This document shows positions 51,204-61,800 of a stretch of 61,936 bases of DNA, piece after piece. Where the stretch lies: NCBI RefSeq assembly GCF_003259365.1, contig NZ_QLLY01000029.1, positions 15,887 through 77,822 on the forward strand, read 5' to 3'. Made by a program: the position numbers and the translations under genes. This stretch comes from Streptomyces sp. PsTaAH-137 (lineage in GTDB: Bacteria > Actinomycetota > Actinomycetes > Streptomycetales > Streptomycetaceae). The notes beneath the pieces are model-generated. The model ran no database searches and was not told the DNA's origin. It saw only the letters and a program-made list of their open reading frames with translations. Numbering within the stretch: the stretch's first letter is position 1; each line of letters opens with the position of its first letter.

Positions 51204-52085
51204 ATGTTCGGCCGCAGGCTGGGAAACCGTACGAACCGGGCTCAACGGGCAAATCCCTTGGCGGCGGTGACGGTCCCGCCCAGCGCGGGCGTCCTGAGCT
51301 GCCGGGTCCTCGACCCGGTCAACGAGCCGGTGCGCGGCGCCGAGTTCGCGGTCAGCGACGCGATGGGGCGCAAGGTGGTGAGCGGCGGGACCGACCCGTA
51401 CGGCTCGTTCATGGCGGCCGTGCCCGCCGGGGACTACCGGCTCGCCGTCTCGGCCGAGGGGTTCGCGCCCTACCGGGTCAGCGCCACCGTCGCCGAGAAC
51501 GCGCACGCCTCGCTCGGTGATGTCACGCTCCAGGTCGCGCCGCCGCCCCAGCTGCCCAAGTCCGGCGAGTGGGAGATCGAGCCGACGCACTCCTCGATCG
51601 CGTTCACGGCGCGGCACATCGGGCTCGCCCGGGTCCACGGCCGGTTCAACACCTTCGCCGGCGCACTGCGGATCGCCGACCGCGTCGAGCAGTCCGCGAT
51701 GCACGTGGTCATCGACGCGTCGTCCATCGACACGAACGTGAAGATGCGCGACGACCACCTCAGGTCCGCCGACTTCCTCGACGTCGACCGCTTCCCGACC
51801 CTGGAGTTCTACAGCGACCGCTTCGTGCACAAGGGCGGCAGCCGCTGGGCGATCACCGGCGCGCTCTCGCTGCACGGCGTGACCCGCACGGTCACGCTCG
51901 ACGCCGAGTACCTGGGGATCGGCAACGGCATGGAGGGCGAGACCCGCGCCGCCTGCCGGGCCACCACCGAACTGCACCGGGACGACTTCACCGTCAGCTG
52001 GCAGACGATGCTGGCGCGCGGCATCGCCGTCGTCGGCTCCAGTGTCCGCATCGAGCTCGACGTGCAGATCGTGCCCAAGGACTGA
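51204..52085 (+). CDS. YceI family protein with N-terminal carboxypeptidase-regulatory-like domain
   Basis: 293 residues. Residues about 25-110 form a beta-sandwich repeat of the carboxypeptidase regulatory-like type (VLDPVNEPVRGAEFAVSDAMGRKVVSGGTDPYGSF...AGDYRLAVSAEGF). The rest is a YceI lipocalin-like barrel (GEWEIEPTHSSIAFTARHIGLARVHGRF...ADFLDVDRFPTLEF), a fold that binds polyisoprenoids or other amphipathic lipids. No signal peptide is evident, unlike E. coli YceI, so it is probably cytoplasmic. GGGTGGGT precedes the ATG. Confidence 0.88.
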   Translation: MFGRRLGNRTNRAQRANPLAAVTVPPSAGVLSCRVLDPVNEPVRGAEFAVSDAMGRKVVSGGTDPYGSFMAAVPAGDYRLAVSAEGFAPYRVSATVAENAHASLGDVTLQVAPPPQLPKSGEWEIEPTHSSIAFTARHIGLARVHGRFNTFAGALRIADRVEQSAMHVVIDASSIDTNVKMRDDHLRSADFLDVDRFPTLEFYSDRFVHKGGSRWAITGALSLHGVTRTVTLDAEYLGIGNGMEGETRAACRATTELHRDDFTVSWQTMLARGIAVVGSSVRIELDVQIVPKD

Positions 52086-52135
52086 TCGTGGTCCCCGAGG
52101 ACCGATCCGGGGCGCGGGTGGCCGAAGATGGTGGC

Positions 52136-52381
52136 GTGAGCGATGTGAGACACGTGCTGGTGCTGCCCGACCGCGACGCGGCGGAGGAGGCCGCCGAAGC
52201 ACTCGGCGACCGTTTCGGTGTGGCCGAGGAGCCGCAGCTCGTACGGGACGCGCTGGCCGGTGAGGACGACGCCGAGGACGCCCAGTGGCTGGTGGTCGTG
52301 GAGGACCCCGACGGGCGGCTCGATCCCGGAGAGCTGGACGGGTTCGCGGGGGAGTGGGACGGGTGGCTGGAGGCTCCCTGA
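52136..52381 (+). CDS. Small conserved protein, possibly RraB-like
   Basis: 81 residues starting at GTG 52136 (SDVRHVLVLPDRDAAEEAAEALGDRFGVAEEPQLVRDA), very acidic and ending FAGEWDGWLEAP. The strand-helix pattern DRDAAEEAAEAL...WLVVVEDPDG faintly recalls RraB, an inhibitor of RNase E, but this is pattern impression only. The upstream GTG 52088 is an alternative start. It precedes holA by 86 nt. Confidence 0.55.
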   Translation: MSDVRHVLVLPDRDAAEEAAEALGDRFGVAEEPQLVRDALAGEDDAEDAQWLVVVEDPDGRLDPGELDGFAGEWDGWLEAP

Positions 52382-52467
52382 GCACCGGCCGCTGATTCCC
52401 GATCCCGGCTTTGGTGGGTGGGCCGGGCGGGCCGGGTTGTCGGTGGCGCGTGGGATGCTTGACCGCG

Positions 52468-53454
52468 ATGGCCAGGAAGACTGCAAACGATGATCCCCTC
52501 GCCCCGCTCACCGTCGCGGTGGGCCAGGAGGACCTGCTGCTCGACCGCGCGGTGCAGCAGGTGGTGGCCGCTGCCCGGGCCGCCGACGCCGACACGGATG
52601 TCCGCGACCTCACCCCCGATCAGTTGCAGCCCGGGACGCTCGCGGAGCTGACGAGCCCGTCGCTGTTCGCCGAGCGCAAGGTCGTCGTCGTACGCAATGC
52701 GCAGGACCTGTCGGCGGACACCGTCAAGGACGTGAAGGCGTACATCGCCTCGCCCGTCGAGGAGATCACGCTCGTCCTGCTGCACGCCGGTGGCGCCAAG
52801 GGCAAGGGGCTGCTCGACGCGGCCCGCAAGGTGGGCGCGCGGGAAGTCGCCTGCCCGAAGATGACCAAGCCCGCGGACCGGCTGTCGTTCGTGCGCTCGG
52901 AGTTCCGCACGCTCGGCCGTTCGGCCACGCCCGAGGCGTGCCAGGCGCTCGTCGACTCTCTCGGCAGCGATCTGCGGGAGCTGGCGTCCGCCTCCGCGCA
53001 GCTCGTCGCCGACATCGAGGGGACCATCGACGAGGCCGTCGTCGCGCGCTACTACACCGGGCGGGCCGAGGCGTCCAGCTTCACCGTGGCCGACCGGGCC
53101 GTGGAGGGGCGGGCCGCGGAGGCGCTGGAGGCGTTGCGGTGGTCGCTGGCCACCGGGGTCGCGCCGGTGCTGATCACCAGTGCGCTGGCGCAGGGGGTGC
53201 GGGCCATCGGGAAGCTGTCCTCCGCGCGTGGGGGGCGGCCGGCGGATCTTGCCCGGGAGCTGGGGATGCCGCCGTGGAAGATCGATCGGGTGCGGCAGCA
53301 GATGCGGGGGTGGACTCCGGACGGGGTCGCCTTGGCGTTGCGGGCCGTCGCCGAGGCGGATGCCGGGGTCAAGGGGGGCGGGGACGATCCCGAGTACGCC
53401 CTGGAGAAAGCCGTTGTCGCCGTGGCCGGGGCCGCGCGGGCGCGGGGGCGTTAG
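52468..53454 (+). CDS. holA: DNA polymerase III subunit delta
   Basis: 328-residue clamp-loader subunit that opens the beta sliding clamp. N-terminal LAPLTVAVGQEDLLLDRAVQQVV and SPSLFAERKVVVVRNAQDL are typical of delta, followed by helical middle and C-terminal domains (GMPPWKIDRVRQQMRGW). It lacks functional ATP-binding motifs, as expected for delta. ATG 52468 is chosen by homology. A strong bidirectional terminator and an interspersed repeat follow. Confidence 0.93.
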   Translation: MARKTANDDPLAPLTVAVGQEDLLLDRAVQQVVAAARAADADTDVRDLTPDQLQPGTLAELTSPSLFAERKVVVVRNAQDLSADTVKDVKAYIASPVEEITLVLLHAGGAKGKGLLDAARKVGAREVACPKMTKPADRLSFVRSEFRTLGRSATPEACQALVDSLGSDLRELASASAQLVADIEGTIDEAVVARYYTGRAEASSFTVADRAVEGRAAEALEALRWSLATGVAPVLITSALAQGVRAIGKLSSARGGRPADLARELGMPPWKIDRVRQQMRGWTPDGVALALRAVAEADAGVKGGGDDPEYALEKAVVAVAGAARARGR

Positions 53455-53476
53455 CCGGTCATCGCGGGGGCCGTCC

Positions 53477-53544
53477 CTGGGGGCTGCGCCCCCAGACCCC
53501 CCCTGTCGGCCTTCGGCCTCGTCCTCAAACGCCGGCAGGCTGAA
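53477..53544. repeat. Streptomyces interspersed repeat (GGGGGCTGCGCCCCCAGACCCC type)
   Basis: TGGGGGCTGCGCCCCCAGAC then CCCCCCTGTCGGCCTTCGGC and CTCGTCCTCAAACGCCGGCAGG. It contains two hairpins (GGGGGCTGCGCCCCC and GGCCTTCGGCC). I recognise it as a common dispersed element at Streptomyces gene ends. It occupies the spacer after holA. Confidence 0.65.
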
Positions 53545-53554
53545 ATCAGAAAAG

Positions 53555-53598
53555 CCAAAGGCCCCGCCCTTCTCAGCCAAGAAGGGCGGGGCCTTTGG
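53555..53598. terminator. Bidirectional terminator, 19-bp perfect stem
   Basis: Arms 53555-53573 and 53580-53598 pair perfectly around CAGCCA, between convergent holA and rpsT, with an A/T-rich flank (GAAAAG before, TTTGG within the right arm). Confidence 0.85.
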
Positions 53599-53719
53599 TC
53601 ACGCTCTGGGTGAACCCACACCCGCGTGGCGAACGCAGTCGCGTGTGGGCTCGGGGGCCGGTCGGGGGCGGATGAGAGAGGGCCCGCCCGGGTCCTACCG
53701 GGTACAGATCAGGTCAGGT

Positions 53720-53986
53720 TCAGCCCTGGAGGGAAGCGACCTTCGAAGCAAGCGCCGACTTCTTGTTGGCGGCCTGGTTCTTGTGGATGACGCCCTTGGC
53801 GACGGCCTTGTCGAGCTGACGCGCGGCAGCGCGCTGGAACTCGGTGGCCTTCGCGGTGTCACCCGCGGCAGCGGCCTCGCGGGCCTTGCGGATCGCGGTC
53901 TTCAGAGAGGACTTGACGGCCTTGTTGCGCAGCCGGGCCTTCTCGTTGGTCTTGTTCCGCTTGATCTGGGACTTGATGTTCGCCAC
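53720..53986 (-). CDS. rpsT: 30S ribosomal protein S20
   Basis: 88-residue bS20, highly basic and helical: ANIKSQIKRNKTNEKARLRNKAVKSSLKT near the N-terminus and GVIHKNQAANKKSALASKV at the C-terminus. The GTG at 53986 gives the canonical start; AAAGG lies about 9 nt upstream on the minus strand. Divergent from lepA with a 236-nt spacer that should hold both promoters. Confidence 0.97.
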   Translation of the reverse strand: MANIKSQIKRNKTNEKARLRNKAVKSSLKTAIRKAREAAAAGDTAKATEFQRAAARQLDKAVAKGVIHKNQAANKKSALASKVASLQG

Positions 53987-54222
53987 GAAATGAGCCTTTG
54001 CAGGTTCAGGCACGGGGCCGGTGAAGGACCCGTACCGGTGATTTTCTCTGAGTGTGTGCCTCGCGCTGAGAGGGCATGAGACACAGCTGACCACGGTACC
54101 AGCCGTACTCCCACCGGCCCAAACCGGTCCCAGTGCCCCGGCCATGGGACCATGGAAGCTACGTATCGATCCCAACCGAGGCCGACCTGAGGCAAACGGC
54201 GCCTCAAGAGACAGGACCCTGC

Positions 54223-56085
54223 GTGCCCGCGACCCCTAAGAATGTGCCCGAGCCGAGCCGTACCGACCCGGCTCTGATCCGCAATTTCTGCATCATCGCG
54301 CACATCGACCACGGCAAGTCCACGCTCGCCGACCGGATGCTCCAGCTGACCGGCGTTGTCGAGCAGCGGCAGATGCGTGCTCAGTACCTCGACCGGATGG
54401 ACATCGAGCGCGAGCGCGGCATCACGATCAAGTCCCAGGCGGTGCGTCTCCCGTGGGCCCCGACCCACGACAAGAGCAATACGCACATCCTCAACATGAT
54501 CGACACCCCGGGCCACGTGGACTTCACGTACGAGGTGTCGCGGTCGCTCGCCGCGTGCGAGGGGACGGTCCTGCTCGTCGACGCCGCGCAGGGCATCGAG
54601 GCGCAGACTCTCGCCAACCTGTACCTGGCGATGGAGAACGACCTCAAGATCATCCCGGTGCTCAACAAGATCGACCTGCCGGCCGCCCAGCCCGAGAAGT
54701 TCTCCGAGGAGCTGGCCAACCTCATCGGCTGCCAGCCCGAGGACGTGCTCAAGGTCTCCGCGAAGACCGGCATGGGCGTCGAGGCGCTGCTCGACAAGGT
54801 CGTCGCCGAGATCCCGCAGCCGGTCGGCGTGAAGGACGCCCCGGCCCGCGCGATGATCTTCGACTCGGTCTACGACTCGTACCGCGGTGTCGTCACCTAC
54901 GTCCGTGTCGTCGACGGCCAGCTCAACAAGCGCGAGCGGATCCGGATGATGTCCACCGGCGCCACGCACGAGCTGCTGGAGATCGGTACGAACTCGCCGG
55001 AGATGCTGGCCGCCGACGGGCTCGGCGTCGGTGAGGTCGGTTACCTGATCACCGGTGTGAAGGACGTCCGGCAGTCCAAGGTCGGTGACACCATCACCAG
55101 CCAGCAGAAGGGCGCCGAGGAGGCCCTCGGCGGCTACAAGGACCCGAAGCCGATGGTCTTCTCGGGCCTGTATCCGCTCGACGGCTCGGACTACCCCGAG
55201 CTGCGCGACGCCCTCGACAAGCTCCAGCTCAACGACGCGGCGCTGGTCTACGAGCCGGAGACCTCGGCCGCGCTCGGCTTCGGCTTCCGCGTCGGCTTCC
55301 TCGGGCTGCTGCACCTCGACGTGATCCGTGAGCGTCTGGAGCGCGAGTTCGGGCTCGACCTGATCGCCACCGCGCCGAACGTGGTCTACCGCGTCGACAT
55401 GGAGGACGGTGCCGAGCACATCGTCACCAACCCGAGCGAGTTCCCCGAGGGGAAGATCGACAAGGTCTACGAGCCGGTCGTGCGCGCCACCATCCTCGCG
55501 CCGTCCGAGTTCATCGGCTCGATCATGGAGCTGTGCCAGACCCGGCGCGGCACCCTGCTCGGCATGGACTACCTCTCCGAGGACCGCGTCGAGATCCGCT
55601 ACACGCTGCCGCTCGCCGAGATCGTCTTCGACTTCTTCGACCAGCTGAAGTCCAAGACCCGGGGCTACGCCTCGCTCGACTACGAGCCCACCGGCGAGCA
55701 GACCGCGCACCTGGTGAAGGTCGACATCCTGCTGCACGGCGACAAGGTGGACGCCTTCTCCGCGATCACCCACCGCGACCAGGCCTACGCCTACGGTGTG
55801 CGGCTCGTCGCCAAGCTGCGCGAGCTGATCCCGCGGCAGGCCTTCGAGGTGCCGATCCAGGCGGCCATCGGCTCCCGGGTCATCGCCCGCGAGACCATCC
55901 GCGCCATCCGCAAGGACGTCCTCGCCAAGTGCTACGGCGGTGACATCTCGCGTAAGCGCAAGCTCCTCGAGAAGCAGAAGGAGGGCAAGAAGCGGATGAA
56001 GATGGTCGGTTCCGTGGAGGTTCCGCAGGAAGCCTTCATCGCGGTCCTGTCCAGCGACGACAGCGGCGGCAAGAGCAAGAAGTAG
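54223..56085 (+). CDS. lepA: Elongation factor 4 (LepA)
   Basis: 620-residue translational GTPase with G1 AHIDHGKST, switch II DTPGHVDF, G4 NKID, EF-G-like domains II, III and V, and the LepA-specific C-terminal domain (AKCYGGDISRKRKLLEKQKEGKKRMK). It acts on initiation and elongation complexes and is implicated in 30S biogenesis. GTG 54223 has CAGGA 6 nt upstream; the longer frame from 54133 has no homology. The short N-terminal extension PATPKNVPEPSRTDP is characteristic of actinobacteria. Confidence 0.97.
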   Translation: MPATPKNVPEPSRTDPALIRNFCIIAHIDHGKSTLADRMLQLTGVVEQRQMRAQYLDRMDIERERGITIKSQAVRLPWAPTHDKSNTHILNMIDTPGHVDFTYEVSRSLAACEGTVLLVDAAQGIEAQTLANLYLAMENDLKIIPVLNKIDLPAAQPEKFSEELANLIGCQPEDVLKVSAKTGMGVEALLDKVVAEIPQPVGVKDAPARAMIFDSVYDSYRGVVTYVRVVDGQLNKRERIRMMSTGATHELLEIGTNSPEMLAADGLGVGEVGYLITGVKDVRQSKVGDTITSQQKGAEEALGGYKDPKPMVFSGLYPLDGSDYPELRDALDKLQLNDAALVYEPETSAALGFGFRVGFLGLLHLDVIRERLEREFGLDLIATAPNVVYRVDMEDGAEHIVTNPSEFPEGKIDKVYEPVVRATILAPSEFIGSIMELCQTRRGTLLGMDYLSEDRVEIRYTLPLAEIVFDFFDQLKSKTRGYASLDYEPTGEQTAHLVKVDILLHGDKVDAFSAITHRDQAYAYGVRLVAKLRELIPRQAFEVPIQAAIGSRVIARETIRAIRKDVLAKCYGGDISRKRKLLEKQKEGKKRMKMVGSVEVPQEAFIAVLSSDDSGGKSKK

Positions 56086-56106
56086 TCACCGGAGCAGTCC
56101 CGGCGG

Positions 56107-56158
56107 ACAAAAGCGGTGGGCCCGGCACGCACAGGCGTGTCGGGCCCACCGCTTTTGT
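56107..56158 (+). terminator. Strong terminator after lepA, 24-bp stem
   Basis: Arms 56107-56130 and 56135-56158 pair with one G-U wobble around ACAG, bounded by ACAAAA / TTTTGT, so it can terminate in either direction. Confidence 0.85.
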
Positions 56159-56262
56159 GTGGGCCCTGTGTGGGCAGGTACGGATGGGGTGGTCCTCGGT
56201 GAAGTCGGAGGCCGGAGCCCCTTACGCACCGGGGCAGTGGCCCTTACCCTGATCACTGCTCA

Positions 56263-56285
56263 ATGGTTACTCGCCAGTTAAACAA
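56263..56285. promoter_or_regulatory. Candidate regulator site upstream of the acyl-CoA synthetase
   Basis: Around 56266-56280 the sequence TTACTCGCCAGTTAA has near-dyad ends (TTACT / AGTTAA), resembling operators of TetR-type regulators of lipid genes. It lies 40 nt upstream of the start. No regulator gene is adjacent; weak pattern evidence. Confidence 0.25.
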
Positions 56286-56321
56286 GCCGCGTTTCAACAG
56301 CCGCGGGCCCCGGAGGACGTC

Positions 56322-58211
<1,890 letters not shown>

Positions 58212-58244
58212 TCCCCGTCACGAACGCCGCTGGGGCGCCCCGGG

Positions 58245-58823
58245 TCAGGGGCGCCTCAGCGTGCGCAACGTTTCCTCCATCTCCGAGACGCGGGCGCGCA
58301 GTGCGGAGACGTCGGGCTGCGGATGCTCGGCCAGCAGGTGCTCGATCGAGGACATCCGGCCGGCCAGCGCGTCGAACTGCGCCTGCTCGCGGGCGAGCAG
58401 CCGCTCCAGCTGCTGGCTCTTGCGGTGCAGATCGAGGAAGACGGTGACCTTGGCGCGCAGCACCCATGGGTCGAAGGGCTTGGTCAGATAGTCGGCCGCC
58501 CCGGTCGCGTAGCCGCGGAAGGCGTAGCCCGCGTCCGCGTCCGTGCCGGTGAGGAAGATGATCGGGACGTCCTTCGTCTGGTCGAGGCGCTTGATGTTCG
58601 TCGCCGTCTCGAAGCCGTCCATGCCCGGCATCCGGATGTCCAGAAGGACGACCGCGAACCGGTGCCGCAGCAGTGCCTTCATGGCTTCCTCGCCCGAACG
58701 GGCCCGCACCAGCGGCTCGTTGAGCGATCCGAGGACCGCTTCGAGCGCTACCAGGTTGTCCTCCATGTCGTCGACCAGGAGGATGCTGGCCCGGTCCAGT
58801 GAACCGGCTTCTGTGATGGTCAT
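58245..58823 (-). CDS. Response regulator with C-terminal coiled coil (OsaB-like)
   Basis: 192 residues: a receiver domain (ILLVDDMEDNLVALEAVL; phospho-acceptor in VVLLDIRMPGMDGFE; T in FLTGTDAD; K in LTKPFDPW) followed by a helical, coiled-coil-forming tail (LHRKSQQLERLLAREQAQFDALAGRMSSIEHLL...) and no DNA-binding domain. This layout matches what is described for S. coelicolor OsaB, the partner of hybrid kinase OsaA in osmoadaptation. It lies 12 nt downstream of the hybrid kinase in the same orientation, so it is probably its output. Confidence 0.88.
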   Translation of the reverse strand: MTITEAGSLDRASILLVDDMEDNLVALEAVLGSLNEPLVRARSGEEAMKALLRHRFAVVLLDIRMPGMDGFETATNIKRLDQTKDVPIIFLTGTDADAGYAFRGYATGAADYLTKPFDPWVLRAKVTVFLDLHRKSQQLERLLAREQAQFDALAGRMSSIEHLLAEHPQPDVSALRARVSEMEETLRTLRRP

Positions 58824-58835
58824 GGTGACGGTGCC

Positions 58836-61800
58836 TCACTCCAGCGTCGGTGGGGCCACGGACTCTCCCTCGTGGGGTGTCCCCGAGTCGGTGGTGTCCC
58901 CCGCGGTGGCGTCGGGCGACAGCAGATCGCAGACGACGGTCAGCAGTTGGTCGACATCCACGGGTTTCGGTACGTAGTCGTTGGCGCCCTTGGCGATCGA
59001 CTTCTCGCGGTCGCCGGGCATCGCCTTCGCGGTCAGCGCCACGATGGGCAGTCCGGCCCACTGCGGCGTCGCGCGGATGACGGAGATGGTCTCGTAGCCG
59101 TCCATCTCCGGCATCATGATGTCCATCAGGACCAGTTCGATGTCCGGGTTGAGCTCCAGGGTGTCGATGCCCTCGCGGCCGTTCTCCGCGTAGAGCACGG
59201 GCATGCCGACCCGGCCCAGCACATGGGTCAGCGCGAAGACGTTGCGGATGTCGTCGTCGACGATCAGGACCCGGCGCCCGGCGAGCACCTGCCCCGCGCG
59301 GCCCGCCTTCCACTGCTCCAGCTTGGTGGGCGTGGGCCAGTTGTCCTCCTGCTCGTGCAGGGGGTACGAGTCCGGGGCCATGGTCTGCTGCTCCGGTACG
59401 AGCACCGGCCGCTGGCCCCCGTGCGCGGCGATCTGCCCCGGCTCCGCGACCGGCTCGTGCGGCTCGTGGCTGGGGTGGCGCACCGGCACGTACAGCGTGA
59501 ACGTCGAGCCGTGGCCCGGCTCGCTCTCGGCGATGATGCGGCCGCCGAGCAGCCCGGCGATCTCCCGGCTGATGGACAGGCCGAGGCCCGTGCCGCCGTA
59601 CTTGCGGTTCGTGGTGCCGTCGGCCTGCTGGAACGCCTCGAAGATGACGGGGAGTTTGTCGCGGGCGATGCCGATGCCGGTGTCGGAGACGGCGAACGCG
59701 ATCAGGTCGTCGCTGTCGCGCACGTACTGGTGCTCGGGGTCCTTGACCCGGGCGACGCGCAGCTCGACCTTGCCGTTCGCGGTGAACTTGATCGCGTTCG
59801 ACAGCAGGTTGCGCAGGATCTGCTGGAGGCGCTGCTCGTCGGAGAACATCTCCCGCGGCACGTCCTCGCCGACCGTCACCTCGAAGGCGAGACCCCGGTC
59901 GAGGGTGATCGGGCGGAACGTCGCGTGCACGTAGTCGAGAAGCTTGATCAGCGGCAGCTTCTTGGGACGCACGTCCATCCGGCCGGCCTCGATCTTCGAC
60001 AGGTCGAGGATGTCGTTGATGAGCTGGAGCAGGTCGGACCCGGAGCGGTGGATCGTCGTCGCGAACTGCACCTCCTGGTCGTTGAGATGCCCGTCCGGGT
60101 TGTCGGAGAGCAGCCGGGCCAGGATCAGCAGCGAGTTCAGCGGTGTACGGAGTTCGTGCGACATGTTCGCCAGGAACTCCGACTTGTACTGGGACGAGGT
60201 CGCCAGCAGGGCCGCCTTCTCCTCCAGCTCGGCGTTCGATCGCTGCAACTCCGCCTGCTGCCGCTGGAGTTCGTTCGAACGTTCCTGCAACTGCGTCGCA
60301 AGGCGCTGCGACTCTCCGAGCAGGGACTCCGTGCGGGAGTTGGCGATGATGGTGTTGATCGCGACGCCGATGGTGTTGACGAACTGGTCGAAGAAGGCCA
60401 GGTGGACGTCGGAGAAGCGGGAGAAGGACGCCAGCTCGATCACGCCGAGGAGCTTGTCCTCGAAGAGGATCGGGATGATGACGACCGAGGCCGGGGCCGC
60501 TTCGCCCAGACCGCTGTTGATCTTGATGTAGTCCGGCGGTGCGTCCTCGACGAGGATGCGCTTCTTCTCCAGGGCCGCCTGGCGGACCAGGCCGTGCACC
60601 GGCATGCCGCCCGTGTCGACGACCGAGGCCGCCGCCGACGCGTACCCCGCGATGTAGGCCAGGCCCTTGGTGGGGATGGCCGGGCGGATCGGGGTGTCGC
60701 CCTCGTCGGGCTCGGCGAGGAAGAACGCCCCGTACTGGGCGTTCACCAGCGGCGTCAGCTCGCGCAGGATCAGGTCGGCGACCTCCATCAGGTCGCGGTG
60801 GCCCTGCATCAGGGCCGCGAGCCGCGCCAGGTTCGACTCCAGCCAGTCCTTCGCGCGGGTCGTCTCGCGGAGGTTGGCCACCATCAGGTTGATGTTGTTC
60901 TTCAGCTCGGCGACCTCGCCCTGCGTCTCCACCGTGATGGAGCGGGACATGTCGCCGGAGGTCACCGCGGAGGCCACCTCGGCGATCGCGCGGACCTGCG
61001 TCGTCAGGTTCGACGCCAGCTCGTTCACGTTCGTCGTCAGACGCTTCCAGGTGCCGTACACGCCCTCCACCCGCGCCTGGCCGCCGAGCTGGCCCTCGGA
61101 GCCCACCTCGCGGGCCACACGCGTGACCTCGGACGAGAAGGACGAGAGCGTGTCGACCATCGTGTTGATGGTCGTCTTCAGTTCGAGGATCTCGCCGCGC
61201 GCGTCGACGTCGATCTTCTTGGACAGGTCGCCCTGCGCCACCGCGGTGGCGACCTGCGCGATGTTGCGCACTTGGGAGGTCAGGTTGTCCGCCATGTAGT
61301 TGACGTTGTCGGTCAGGTCCTTCCAGACGCCCGACACGCCGTGCACGGTTGCACGCCCGCCGAGGCGCCCGTCCGTTCCCACCTCGCGGGCCACACGGGT
61401 CACCTCGTCGGCGAAGCCGCGCAGCTGCTCCACCATCGTGTTGACGGTGTCCTTCAGCTCCAGGATCTCGCCGCGCGCGTCGACCGAGATCTTCTTCGAC
61501 AGGTCGCCCTGCGCCACGGCCGTGGTGACCTGCGCGATGTTGCGGACCTGGGAGGTCAGGTTCGACGCCATGAAGTTGACGTTGTCGGTGAGGTCCTTCC
61601 AGACGCCCGACACGCCCCGCACCTGGGCCTGACCGCCCAGGTTGCCCTCCGTGCCGACCTCGCGGGCGACACGCGTGACCTCGTCGGCGAAGGCGGAGAG
61701 CTGGTCGACCATCGTGTTGATCGTCGACTTCAGCTCCAGGATCTCGCCCTTCGCCTCGACGGTGATCTTCTTGCCGAGGTCGCCCTGGGCCACGGCCGTG